Positions 1 through 8,216 are shown, counted from the first letter of the stretch. The stretch: 17,491 nucleotides of DNA from Thermoanaerobacter sp049701115 (GCF_049701115.1 NZ_JBNATX010000038.1:1-17491); one strand, 5' to 3'. Notes: a model not told the origin generated them from the letters alone. Program-made: numbers and translations.

Positions 1-56
1 CAACAAGTCGCATTTACACACAAAATGCCACTTTTTAAACTTTGTCAACAGTCTGT

Positions 57-81
57 AAGGTGCGTTTTTGCACCTTTTTTT
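57..81 (+). terminator. Intrinsic terminator of an upstream gene outside the window
   Basis: A 7-bp perfect stem (AAGGTGC / GCACCTT) with a six-base loop is followed at once by a T-run. It is preceded at 40-52 by CTTTGTCAACAGT, a motif that recurs near the right end of the window. It most likely ends transcription entering from the left and isolates the sugar-sensing operon. Bases 1-39 show no gene or other recognisable element. Confidence 0.75.
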
Positions 82-101
82 GATTTAACAGATTTTTATC
101 G

Positions 102-130
102 TTGATATGCTAAAGAAGATGGTTTATCAT
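102..130 (+). promoter_or_regulatory. Sigma-A-type promoter of the sensor operon
   Basis: TTGATA at 102-107 (5 of 6 to TTGACA) and TATCAT at 125-130 (5 of 6 to TATAAT) are separated by exactly 17 bp. This predicts a transcript start near 137, 30 bases before the favoured ATG of the first gene. It is the only good promoter seen upstream of the four tightly packed sensor genes. No catabolite-repression (cre) site was recognised around it. Confidence 0.65.
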
Positions 131-168
131 TATATCAAGGGACAATTGTGAGGGAAGGAAGTAAATCC

Positions 169-1176
169 ATGAAAACGTTAAAGGAAAGATTGTTTGTACT
201 ACTTGATAAAATAATAATAATATCGATCATTGCTATTTCTATTTCAGGCTTTTTGCTTTATAGATTTCAGACTGCTCAAAAACCTATATTTGCCAAAGTA
301 CCCGAGTACCATTTCTATATGGTAGGTCAAAACTCGGTAGACCCTTTCTGGAAGGAAATAAAAATAGGGGCAATGGATGCGGCCAAATATTACAATGTTG
401 CCCTTGAGTTTAATGCTCCTAAATTCAATAATATACAAGAAGAGCTTAAGTACTTGGAGATTGCTATATTTTCAAAAGTTGATGGAATAATTACCCATGT
501 CGCTAACAATGAAGAGTTTGTAAATTTAATCGAAGAAGCCTATAAGGAAGGTATTCCCGTCATTACGGTGGAGAATGATGCAAAGGACAGCAAAAGACAG
601 GCTTTTATAGGTACTAATAGTTTCCATCTAGGGGAAGAAGCTGCAAGGTTGATGGCAAAGGCTACAAAAGGGAAGGCTAACATAGCTATAATTGTCAGCA
701 ATGATTATCAGCTGGATAGTGTTAATCAAAACCTTAAGATTAACGGCTTTCTGGATGCAATAAAGAACTATCCTGATATGAAAGTAGTAAAAGTTTATAC
801 ATCAAAGCTTGGAACTTTAAGCGCAGAGGAGATTACCCAATCCATCATAAGCGGGCGCGATAAAATAAATGCAATATACGTAACGGATTCTGTTGATACG
901 ATAGGTACGGCCCAAGTAATTGTGGATTTTAATAAGGTTGGAGATATCACTGTAGTGGGATATGGGGATGCTCCGGATATTCTAAGGTATATCGAGAAAG
1001 GTGTCATATATGGGACAGTGATGAGCGATCCCTACAAGATAGGATATGAAAGCGTAAGGGCAATGGTGGAACTTAAGAAAAAAAACATTGTATCTACATT
1101 TGTGGACATTGGAGTCAATGTCATCACAAGGGAAAATATTAATGAGTATCTGAAGAAAATTCAATCATTGGATTGA
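169..1176 (+). CDS. Membrane-anchored ribose-type sugar-binding protein, probable sensor subunit
   Basis: This is a periplasmic-binding-protein family 1 domain (ribose/galactose type) tethered outside the membrane by one N-terminal helix. Residues 15-31 are strongly hydrophobic and are followed by a charged Tyr-Arg-Phe. There is no lipobox Cys and no clear signal-peptidase site, so it should remain anchored. The sugar-binding fold follows from about residue 45, with signatures such as VDGIITHVAN, GIPVITVEND and the late VVGYGDAP. ATG 169 is preferred over the in-frame GTG at 148: a GGAAGG-type ribosome site lies just before the ATG, while the site for GTG 148 would sit on the predicted transcript start. 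It is first in an operon with a LytS-type kinase and a YesN-type regulator and lacks its own transporter, so sensing is more likely than uptake. It may be the XylFII of C. beijerinckii-like systems, although the XylF-like protein at 4272-5354 is the rival candidate. The ligand cannot be read from the sequence. Confidence 0.85.
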   Translation: MKTLKERLFVLLDKIIIISIIAISISGFLLYRFQTAQKPIFAKVPEYHFYMVGQNSVDPFWKEIKIGAMDAAKYYNVALEFNAPKFNNIQEELKYLEIAIFSKVDGIITHVANNEEFVNLIEEAYKEGIPVITVENDAKDSKRQAFIGTNSFHLGEEAARLMAKATKGKANIAIIVSNDYQLDSVNQNLKINGFLDAIKNYPDMKVVKVYTSKLGTLSAEEITQSIISGRDKINAIYVTDSVDTIGTAQVIVDFNKVGDITVVGYGDAPDILRYIEKGVIYGTVMSDPYKIGYESVRAMVELKKKNIVSTFVDIGVNVITRENINEYLKKIQSLD

Positions 1177-1189
1177 GAAGGTGCAGAAA

Positions 1190-2713
1190 ATGCTCAGGGA
1201 ATTGTGGAAAACAGAAGGAATTCGCAAAAAGCTCATAATATACTACCTTATTGTGACTTTCTTGATGGGTTTAACAAGCTTTTATTCTTACTACAATGCA
1301 AAAGTAGCCATAGAAAAACTTAAATCTATTTTTGTGGATTATGTGTATTTGAATAATCTAAATTCGGATGTAAACATGCTAGAAACAGAGGTGGAAAGGT
1401 ATCTTGCTACCAAATCCTCCGATGCACTTTTGAATTACTACTCTCTTTACAACAAATTAGAAAATAAAGCCTCTGAAATACTGAGTCAGAATTATTATGA
1501 TGCCGATGGTCTTATGCTGAAAGACATAGCCAATATGATAAACAAATTGCTTGAGGAAGCGGATGCGGCTGTAAATGCCAAGAGGGGAAGGATTACAAGC
1601 GAATATATAGACCACTTTACAAAGTCCATAAAAATAAGCGATTATATAAAGTTTTACATTACAAACCTTTTAAACAATAAATTGCAAGAGGGGTCAGCTA
1701 AATATGCTTCTATTACAAAGAATATGGAATATTTGAGCTATTTAAACGCATTTTTAATTTCGGTTTCTATAGGATTTAGCGTATTTCTAGCTTTTTTATT
1801 CACTTACAAAATCACAAAGCCTATTATTGACCTTTCTCATCTTGCTGTCAGGGTATCAAAAGGTGATTTTGAGGTAAGACCTGTTGAACTTAAGACAAAC
1901 GATGAGATAAAAGTACTTTCTGAAGCGTTTAACAAAATGATACTTAGTATAAAAAGTTATATAGGAGAGATAAGGAAACAGGCTGAGATGGAGAGAAAAT
2001 TAAAAGAACAGGAGATGCAAAATCTCAAAATGAAAAATATTCTAAAAGAAGCTGAGTTAAAAGCTCTTCAATCCCAGATAAATCCCCATTTCCTTTTTAA
2101 TACTTTAAATGCTGCTGCTCAGCTTGCCATGATGGAAGGTGCAGAGAAATCAGCTGAATTCATAGAAAACGTGGCAAATCTTTTTAGGTATAATTTGAAA
2201 AAATTGGATTCTGCTGTATCTTTAAAAGATGAAATAGAAAATGTGAAGCGGTATATTTATATTCTAAAAACTCGTTTTGGAAATAAAGTAGATTTTCAAC
2301 TGGAAGTAGAAGAGGATATTTTAGATTTGGAAATGCCGGGTATGATACTGCAACCTGTAGTGGAAAATGCCTTTATACACGGATTAGAAGATATAGAAAA
2401 AGATGGTATAATTATTCTGAAAGCTTACAGAAAAAATGGCAGGGTCTTGGTGGACATTTTGGACAACGGGGCAGGAATGGAGGAGAAAAGAATAAAAGAG
2501 ATTTTATCTCTGGAAAGCTCTGATGTGGACAAAAAGCATGTTACAGGAATTGGAATGCGCAATATTATACAGAGGTTACTTGTTTTTTACGAACTTTCTC
2601 GAGTGGAGGATGTAATAGAGATAGAAAGCGAGATTGGCAAGGGTACGAGAGTGACTTTAAAAATTCCTTATAAAAAGGGTGAAGATAGTTATGGTGAGGC
2701 TGTTAATAGCTGA
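1190..2713 (+). CDS. lytS: LytS/YesM-family sensor histidine kinase
   Basis: This two-transmembrane sensor kinase is expected to phosphorylate the response regulator encoded next to it. Helix 1 spans residues 14-33, an extracellular helical region of about 150 residues follows, and helix 2 spans about 182-207. Next come a HAMP linker, a charged coiled coil, and the His_kinase domain with the phospho-acceptor His300 in QINPHFLFNTLN. The ATPase domain has an N-box (VVENAFIHG, Asn393), DNGAGM (Asp425) and a glycine box GIGMRN (Gly453), so it looks catalytically intact. The extracellular part has no recognisable sugar-binding fold, which fits a kinase that takes its signal from a separate binding protein. 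ATG 1190 has a GAAGGTG ribosome site six bases upstream; the in-frame GTG at 1181 lies inside that site and is unlikely to be the start. The gene begins 13 bases after the previous stop and its end overlaps the regulator gene. Confidence 0.93.
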   Translation: MLRELWKTEGIRKKLIIYYLIVTFLMGLTSFYSYYNAKVAIEKLKSIFVDYVYLNNLNSDVNMLETEVERYLATKSSDALLNYYSLYNKLENKASEILSQNYYDADGLMLKDIANMINKLLEEADAAVNAKRGRITSEYIDHFTKSIKISDYIKFYITNLLNNKLQEGSAKYASITKNMEYLSYLNAFLISVSIGFSVFLAFLFTYKITKPIIDLSHLAVRVSKGDFEVRPVELKTNDEIKVLSEAFNKMILSIKSYIGEIRKQAEMERKLKEQEMQNLKMKNILKEAELKALQSQINPHFLFNTLNAAAQLAMMEGAEKSAEFIENVANLFRYNLKKLDSAVSLKDEIENVKRYIYILKTRFGNKVDFQLEVEEDILDLEMPGMILQPVVENAFIHGLEDIEKDGIIILKAYRKNGRVLVDILDNGAGMEEKRIKEILSLESSDVDKKHVTGIGMRNIIQRLLVFYELSRVEDVIEIESEIGKGTRVTLKIPYKKGEDSYGEAVNS

Positions 2714-4268
2714 CGATGAACAGATAGTATTAGACTCTATAGAATTTATAATACAGAAAAATAATGTTCAAGCTGAAATTGTAGGCAAAGCGAAATCCGG
2801 CAGAGAAGCCATAGAAAAAGTGGATTTACTGAAGCCAGATCTTGTTTTTATGGATATAAGGATGCCGGGAATCGATGGAATAGAGGCTATAAGGCAGATT
2901 AAAGAAAGGCACAGAGATATAATATTCGTTATTATAACAGCTTATGAATATTTTGATTACGCTAAAGAAGCAATTAATCTTGGCGTTATTGACTATCTCT
3001 TAAAACCGCTCAATAAGAACAAAGTGATAGAAGTAATTGAAAAAGCGGCAATGGTCATAGAAGAGAGGAGAAAAGCTATTTTAAAGGAGATAGAGCTCAG
3101 GGAAAAAATCAATAAAATCATACCTTATTTGGAGGAACAATTTTTGTATACAGTTTTGTTTGGAGGGTACTCATTGGATAATCTAGGCTTTTATGAGGAG
3201 ATTTTTGGTATGAACCTCAAAAGAGGTTACATCATGATTTTTCTCATCAGTTCTTCTTTAAAAAATGAAAAAGATAATATAGAACTTAACTTAAAAAGGC
3301 AGAAGTTATACGAGCATTTGAGGACTTTTTTAAAAGGATGTATATTAGGGCCACTTTTTATGGACAAAGTCTGTGCCTATTTTCCTGCTGATGGTAGGTC
3401 CTCATTTGAGTTGAAGAATTTCTCATTGAAAATAGCTGATAAAGTTTTAGAAAGTTTAGATGAAAGAGAAAGGGAAAGTTTGAGAATAGGCGTGGGGAGA
3501 GAATATTCCTTTAATAACATAGTGAAATCCTACTATGAGGCAGAAATGGCTTTGAAACTTTCACCACAGGAAGTTGTCGTGCACTTTGATGATGTGATGA
3601 GAATTTCTGCGGTTTCAACTTTTCCCTATCCTTTGGACAAGGAAAAACTCTTCATTGAAAAACTTGTAGAGGGGGACCTGGCGAGAGCGCTTGAGATTTT
3701 CGGAGAGATTTATGAATGGATGATTATGGAGTATGGTAATGATGTAGAAAAAATAAAATCCAAACTGATAGAACTTGTGGGGATAATAAAAAGAAGTTTT
3801 TATTACTATCTTGAAGAAGGGTTCTTCCAAGAAGAGGTGGAATATATAGAAGAGATTTTGAAGATAGGGGACGTGAGAGAACTCAAAGTCTTTTTTATGA
3901 AAATGTTGAGGGAAATGGTTGAAAATATAGACACCATCAATAGAAAGAAATGGGATGGTATTACATTAAAGATAATAAATTTCCTTGAAGAAAATTTTGA
4001 CAAAGACATAAGTTTAGAAGATGTTGCTAGAGAGGTGAACATGAGTTATCACTATTTTAGTAAGTTTTTTAAAGAGCGTGTGGGAGAAAATTTTATTGAT
4101 TACCTTACAAATCTGAGGATAAAAAAGGCGATGGAACTCCTTAAAAATTCGGGGTTGAGCATAAAAGAAGTGAGCTATAAGGTGGGATACAGCGATCCCA
4201 ATTATTTTAGCAAGATTTTTAAGAAAGTTACAGGAATAACGCCCACTGACTTTAGGGAAGGGGTGTAG
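2691..4268 (+). CDS. yesN: YesN/AraC-family response regulator
   Basis: This is a DNA-binding response regulator of about 525 residues. The N-terminal receiver domain has the acidic pair Asp8-Asp9, phospho-acceptor Asp55 in FMDIRMPG, Thr83 and Lys105 in LLKP, so all switch residues are present. A middle region of about 300 residues, typical of YesN proteins, has no motif I can name. The C-terminal 100 residues form an AraC-type pair of helix-turn-helix motifs (ISLEDVAREVNMS...YFSKFFK, and SIKEVSYKVGYSDPNYFSKI). The chosen ATG has an AAGGGTGA ribosome site eight bases upstream; the GTG at 2679 is less likely. It overlaps the end of the kinase gene by 23 bases, implying translational coupling. 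The expected target is the downstream transporter promoter, by analogy with C. beijerinckii YesN, which activates xylFGH. Confidence 0.92.
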   Translation: MVRLLIADDEQIVLDSIEFIIQKNNVQAEIVGKAKSGREAIEKVDLLKPDLVFMDIRMPGIDGIEAIRQIKERHRDIIFVIITAYEYFDYAKEAINLGVIDYLLKPLNKNKVIEVIEKAAMVIEERRKAILKEIELREKINKIIPYLEEQFLYTVLFGGYSLDNLGFYEEIFGMNLKRGYIMIFLISSSLKNEKDNIELNLKRQKLYEHLRTFLKGCILGPLFMDKVCAYFPADGRSSFELKNFSLKIADKVLESLDERERESLRIGVGREYSFNNIVKSYYEAEMALKLSPQEVVVHFDDVMRISAVSTFPYPLDKEKLFIEKLVEGDLARALEIFGEIYEWMIMEYGNDVEKIKSKLIELVGIIKRSFYYYLEEGFFQEEVEYIEEILKIGDVRELKVFFMKMLREMVENIDTINRKKWDGITLKIINFLEENFDKDISLEDVAREVNMSYHYFSKFFKERVGENFIDYLTNLRIKKAMELLKNSGLSIKEVSYKVGYSDPNYFSKIFKKVTGITPTDFREGV

Positions 4269-4271
4269 AAA

Positions 4272-5354
4272 TTGAAAGCAAGAGAGATATTGAAGCTTTT
4301 AGTAGCACTTGTTCTGGTTGTTATAGCCGTGTTTCTTGGTTTTTTGACTGTGAAGCAGGTGGTAGCCTATCACAGCGGAAAGAATTTGTATAAAGAAGAG
4401 GGAAAAAATAAAAAGATAAAGATAGGTTTTTCGCTGGGGACGTTGAAAGAGGAAAGATGGGTAAAAGATAGAGACATAGTAATGGCAAAATTAAAGGAAC
4501 TTGGAGCAGAGGTATTGGTTCAAAACGCCAATAATGACGACGAAGATCAGTTAAAACAGGTTAAGTACCTTCTGGATCAAAAGATTGATGTTTTAATAAT
4601 AGTACCAAACGACTTAGAAAAAGCCTCTTATGCTGTATCTTTGGCTCAAAAAGAAGGGGTAAAGATTATATCCTATGACAGACTTGTAACAAGGTCTAAT
4701 GTAGACCTTTATATTTCCTTTGATAACGTAAAAGTGGGTAAATTTATGGCAGAGTACTTGATAAAGAGAGTTCCTAGGGGCAATTACCTCATTGTAAATG
4801 GAGCTACTACCGATAATAATACCAAGATGATAAAAGAAGGTTATGACAGCGTATTAAAACCTTTTATAGATAGGGGAGACATAAAAATTGTGAAAGAAGA
4901 CTGGGCGCCAAACTGGATGTCAGAGTATGCCTTTAATGTGACAGACGAAGTGCTACAAAAGGGGATAAAAGTAGATGCTATTATAGCAGGGGATGATGCG
5001 CTGGCAGGTGGCATTATAGAAGCTTTGGCTTTACACAGACTGGCAGGAAAAATTCCGGTTGTGGGTCAGGATGCAGATCTTGCGGCTTGTCAGAGAATAG
5101 TTGAAGGAACACAAGCTATGACTGTGTATAAGCCTATTGATAAACTTGCAGAGGCTACAGCTAGAATGGCTATCAAGCTTGCCAGAGGAGAGAAATTGGA
5201 TTTAAAAAATACCATATATGACGGCAAGTATTACGTACCTTACTATGTCATAGAGCCTATTCCTGTTGACAGGTCAAACATCGATGATACAGTGATAAAG
5301 GATGGATTTCATACTAGGGATCAGGTTTACAGAAATACAGGTTCTTTAAGATGA
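4272..5354 (+). CDS. Membrane-anchored XylF-like D-xylose-binding protein
   Basis: The mature part resembles E. coli XylF, as I recall that sequence, almost end to end: ERWVKDRDIV (Trp63), ISYDRL (Asp136-Arg137), YISFDNVKVG, VVGQDADLA (266-271), GTQAMTVYKPI (Lys288) and a C-terminal DTVIKDGFH. These include the Asp-Arg, Asp and Lys known to contact xylose in XylF. Residues 8-26 are a hydrophobic helix. There is no lipobox Cys, so the protein is probably a membrane-anchored sensor, although a weak signal-peptidase site (VVA before Tyr33) cannot be excluded. It starts at TTG 4272, three bases after the yesN stop, with a strong AAGGGGTG ribosome site; no other plausible start is near. It is last in the sensor operon and separated from the transporter by a weak terminator, so a role with LytS/YesN is more likely than uptake. 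It is a strong candidate for XylFII. Where E. coli XylF has ASNDA, this protein has AGDDA (Asp241). Confidence 0.88.
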   Translation: MKAREILKLLVALVLVVIAVFLGFLTVKQVVAYHSGKNLYKEEGKNKKIKIGFSLGTLKEERWVKDRDIVMAKLKELGAEVLVQNANNDDEDQLKQVKYLLDQKIDVLIIVPNDLEKASYAVSLAQKEGVKIISYDRLVTRSNVDLYISFDNVKVGKFMAEYLIKRVPRGNYLIVNGATTDNNTKMIKEGYDSVLKPFIDRGDIKIVKEDWAPNWMSEYAFNVTDEVLQKGIKVDAIIAGDDALAGGIIEALALHRLAGKIPVVGQDADLAACQRIVEGTQAMTVYKPIDKLAEATARMAIKLARGEKLDLKNTIYDGKYYVPYYVIEPIPVDRSNIDDTVIKDGFHTRDQVYRNTGSLR

Positions 5355-5379
5355 AGGGTTTATACCCTGTATTTTTTTT
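5355..5379 (+). terminator. Weak terminator or attenuator between sensor and transporter genes
   Basis: A short hairpin (AGGGT, loop TTAT, ACCCT) begins right after the stop codon and is followed two bases later by a run of eight T. The stem is only 5 bp, so termination is probably partial. It would lower read-through from the sensor genes into the transporter genes and lets the latter be controlled separately. Confidence 0.5.
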
Positions 5380-5403
5380 GTCTTAAAAAATTACAGCTAA
5401 GAG

Positions 5404-5440
5404 AAAAGTGAAAGAGCAAGAAAAATAAAAAAGTAAAGGA
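5404..5440 (+). promoter_or_regulatory. Direct repeat in purine-rich leader, candidate YesN site
   Basis: AAAAGTGAAAGA (5404-5415) and AAAAGTAAAGGA (5429-5440) match at 10 of 12 positions and start 25 bp apart. AraC-type regulators usually bind direct repeats, and this is where a YesN activator of the transporter operon would act. However, the whole strand from about 5396 to 5450 is purine-rich, which makes such matches likely by chance. No convincing -35/-10 pair was found downstream; TATATT/TATTAT at 5486-5493 is the best -10 candidate. Activator-dependent promoters often lack a good -35. Confidence 0.25.
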
Positions 5441-5523
5441 TAACAAAAAAACTTTCAGAGGTGATTTTTGAGGTGAAGTAGAATTTATATTATGCAAATT
5501 TAAAATTAAGGAGAGGGTGAAAA

Positions 5524-6660
5524 ATGTACAACAGAGGTAAACTTTTACTTGTTTTAACTGCTTTATTATTAGTTGTAACTGCTTTTTTAGGAGGGTGTTC
5601 TTCTTCAAAACAATCCGCGACCAGTTCAGGTTCTTCAGGTAAACAGTTAGCTATTGGAATAGTTTTGCCTACAAAAGATGAGCCAAGATGGATACAAGAT
5701 GAGACTAGATTTCAGGATGCTTTAAAAGACACTCCTTATGCTGCAGAGATACTTTTCAGCCAAGGGGACCCTGCAAAAGAGAAAGCCAATGTAGAAACAC
5801 TTTTGAGCAAAGGTATTAAAGTTTTGATTTTATGTCCTCATGATGCTAATGCTGCTGCAGCATCCGCAGAGGCAGCTAAAAAGGCTGGAGTAAAGGTGAT
5901 TTCTTATGACCGCTTGATACTTAATACGGATGCGGTAGACTATTATGTAACTTTTGACAGCGTACAAGTGGGGCAGAAACAGGGACAGTACCTTGTAGAC
6001 CATGCTACTGGGAAAGGTAATCCCCTTTACCTTTATGCAGGAGCTTTGTCTGACAATAATTCCTTTTTATTCTTCCAAGGTGCATGGGAAGTTTTGCAGC
6101 CCAAGATTGCTGATGGCACTTTTGTGATCGCAAATTCTGATAAGGCAAATGCTTTAAAAGACAAAAAGGATTTAAGTCGTCAAGAAATGGCAGATATAAT
6201 AGGACAGATTACCACGAACTGGGATTTTAATACGGCTAAGAACCTGGCTCAGGCTAATTTAGCAAAAGCACCTAAAGATCTCAAAGGAAATGTATTTATC
6301 CTTGCTCCAAATGATGGAACTGCTAGGTCTATAGCAGATACTTTTGCAGCAGACCCTGATATCAAGAGCTATGTGATTACAGGACAGGATGCAGAGAAAC
6401 CTTCTATCCAGTATATTATCGATGGCAAACAGTCTATGACTGTTTTCAAGGATGTGAGAATACTGGTTAAAGACGCTATAAATGTGGCTCTCACTTACCT
6501 CAAAGGCGGTACACCTGAGTCTACGAAGACTTATAACAATGGAGTAAAGGATGTTCCATCCAAGCCCTCACCTGTCCAGGTTGTGGATAAGAACAATGTA
6601 AAGCAGGTTCTCATAGACTCTGGTTACTATAAAGAAAGCGACTTTAAGTGGCCTAAATAA
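5524..6660 (+). CDS. xylF: Sugar ABC transporter substrate-binding lipoprotein (XylF/ChvE type)
   Basis: This is the extracellular sugar receptor of the ABC importer encoded by the next two genes. The N-terminus is a lipoprotein signal: a hydrophobic stretch ending in FLGGC, with Cys25 the predicted lipid-modified residue, then a Ser-rich linker to about residue 40. The binding domain has LPTKDEPRWIQDE (Trp56), ISYDRLIL, TFDSVQVG, ITGQDAEKPS, SMTVFKD, a late NNGVKDVPS and the ending SGYYKESDF. These features resemble the Agrobacterium multiple-sugar receptor ChvE more than E. coli XylF. Xylose is likely because of the neighbours, but other pentoses or hexoses are possible. The ribosome site AAGGAGAGGGTG is strong and the ATG choice is secure. 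A 169-base leader with a purine-rich tract precedes it, and xylG follows 16 bases after its stop. Confidence 0.92.
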   Translation: MYNRGKLLLVLTALLLVVTAFLGGCSSSKQSATSSGSSGKQLAIGIVLPTKDEPRWIQDETRFQDALKDTPYAAEILFSQGDPAKEKANVETLLSKGIKVLILCPHDANAAAASAEAAKKAGVKVISYDRLILNTDAVDYYVTFDSVQVGQKQGQYLVDHATGKGNPLYLYAGALSDNNSFLFFQGAWEVLQPKIADGTFVIANSDKANALKDKKDLSRQEMADIIGQITTNWDFNTAKNLAQANLAKAPKDLKGNVFILAPNDGTARSIADTFAADPDIKSYVITGQDAEKPSIQYIIDGKQSMTVFKDVRILVKDAINVALTYLKGGTPESTKTYNNGVKDVPSKPSPVQVVDKNNVKQVLIDSGYYKESDFKWPK

Positions 6661-6676
6661 TTGAGGAGGTGTAAAA

Positions 6677-8200
6677 ATGGGTGCCCCGCTTATAGAACTG
6701 GTAAATGTGAGCAAAAGCTTTTCTGGTGTACAGGTGCTGTTTGACGTAAACTTCAAGGTATATCCAAATGAAATTCACTGTTTAGTAGGAGAAAACGGTG
6801 CAGGAAAGAGCACTTTAATGAAGATTTTAAGCGGGGTCTACCCCTATGGTGAGTATGAAGGAGAAATCCTCCTTGAGGGTAACCCTGTGAGATTTTACAG
6901 CATAAAAGACAGTGAAAAAGCGGGTATTTCTATAATTCATCAGGAATTGTCTCTTGTTCCAGAGATGACGGTGTATGAAAATATATTTTTGGGCAACGAA
7001 ATAAGAAAAGGAGCAGTTGTCGATGTAATAGAAGAAATTTCGCTTACTAAGGAATTGCTTAAAAAAGTCAAAGGAGAGGGAATTAACCCCACGGCAAAAG
7101 CTAAAGATTTGAGTGTCAGCATGCAGCAGTTAGTGGAAATAGCCAAAGCTCTTTCTAAAAAGCCAAAGGTGCTCATTCTGGACGAACCAACTTCAGCTTT
7201 GAGTGAAACAGAAAGTGAAAACTTATTAGAATTGCTGAAAGAGCTAAAAGATCAGGGTGTTACTATAATACTCATAAGCCACAGGCTAAAAGAAGTTCTA
7301 AAGGTGGCAGATTCTATAACAGTGTTAAGAGATGGAAGAACTGTGGCGTACTTTGACTGTAAAAGAGAAGAAGTCGATGAGCAAAAAATAATAAAGCACA
7401 TGGTGGGGAGAGAGATTACCAATCTCTATCCCCCTCCTCTCTCTAAACCTACTGATGAAGTAGTGCTGGAGGTTAAAAACCTAAGCGCCATTGATCCCAG
7501 GACAGGGAGATATATTGTGAAAGATGTAAATCTAAAGGTGAGAAAGGGAGAAATAGTAGGGCTTTTTGGTTTGGTAGGGGCCGGTCGAACGGAATTGGGA
7601 CTAAGTCTTTTTGGCAATCCTTATAGATACTTTGTGCAGGGAGATATATTTTTAAAAGGAGAAAGGGTGCATTTTAAAAAACCGGCCGATGCCATAAAGC
7701 ATAAACTTTTATACCTTACTGAGGACAGAAAGCAAAAAGGGTTAATTCTCATAAATACAGTTAAAGAAAACATAACTCTATCAAATTTAAAGGCTTTGAC
7801 AAGAGGGACTGTTATAGATGACCTTGAAGAAATAGCTGTGGCTCAGGAGTTTCAGAAAAAATTAGGAATAAAAGCCAGACATGTAGAGGTAAAAGTATCA
7901 ACGCTAAGTGGAGGAAACCAGCAAAAGGTATTGGTAGCCAAAGGCCTTTTTGCTGAACCTGAAGTCATAATATTAGATGAACCTACTAGAGGAGTAGACG
8001 TTGGGGCTAAGTACGAGATATACACATTAATAAGACAGCTTGCAAAAGAAGGAAAGGCTATTTTACTCATTTCATCTGAGCTGCCAGAGATACTGGGATT
8101 AAGCGACAGGATATACGTGATGAGCAAGGGCAGAATAACAGGGGAGCTCAAAGGAGACGAAGCAGACCAAGAAAAAGTAATGGCCTACGCAGTTATCTAG
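6677..8200 (+). CDS. xylG: Sugar ABC transporter ATP-binding protein (XylG/GguA type)
   Basis: This double-ATPase protein of 507 residues powers sugar import and has the usual length for the ribose/xylose class. Domain 1 has Walker A GENGAGKST (38-46), a Q-loop at HQELSLVP and Walker B LILDEPTSAL (166-175). Its signature motif is degenerate, LSVSMQQ in place of LSGGQQ. Domain 2 has a degenerate Walker A, GLVGAGRTE (298-306), in which Arg replaces the catalytic Lys. It keeps a good signature LSGGNQQ (410-416) and Walker B IILDEPTRGVDVGAK (431-445). This asymmetry is normal for the family. The details match the GguA/MmsA (multiple monosaccharide) branch as well as XylG. ATG 6677 has a perfect GAGGAGGTG ribosome site. 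It sits between the binding protein and permease genes. Confidence 0.95.
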   Translation: MGAPLIELVNVSKSFSGVQVLFDVNFKVYPNEIHCLVGENGAGKSTLMKILSGVYPYGEYEGEILLEGNPVRFYSIKDSEKAGISIIHQELSLVPEMTVYENIFLGNEIRKGAVVDVIEEISLTKELLKKVKGEGINPTAKAKDLSVSMQQLVEIAKALSKKPKVLILDEPTSALSETESENLLELLKELKDQGVTIILISHRLKEVLKVADSITVLRDGRTVAYFDCKREEVDEQKIIKHMVGREITNLYPPPLSKPTDEVVLEVKNLSAIDPRTGRYIVKDVNLKVRKGEIVGLFGLVGAGRTELGLSLFGNPYRYFVQGDIFLKGERVHFKKPADAIKHKLLYLTEDRKQKGLILINTVKENITLSNLKALTRGTVIDDLEEIAVAQEFQKKLGIKARHVEVKVSTLSGGNQQKVLVAKGLFAEPEVIILDEPTRGVDVGAKYEIYTLIRQLAKEGKAILLISSELPEILGLSDRIYVMSKGRITGELKGDEADQEKVMAYAVI

Positions 8201-8216
8201 AGGGAGGTTTAACAGA

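Noticed and set aside
5360..5608. 82-codon open frame on the - strand over the xylF leader
   Set aside because: Lys/Leu/Phe-rich low-complexity product from an A-rich tract; it overlaps the xylF signal peptide and has no domain.
7852..8151. 99-codon open frame on the - strand inside xylG
   Set aside because: It is antisense to conserved ATPase motifs, has no recognisable domain and no good ribosome site; it reflects the base composition of xylG.
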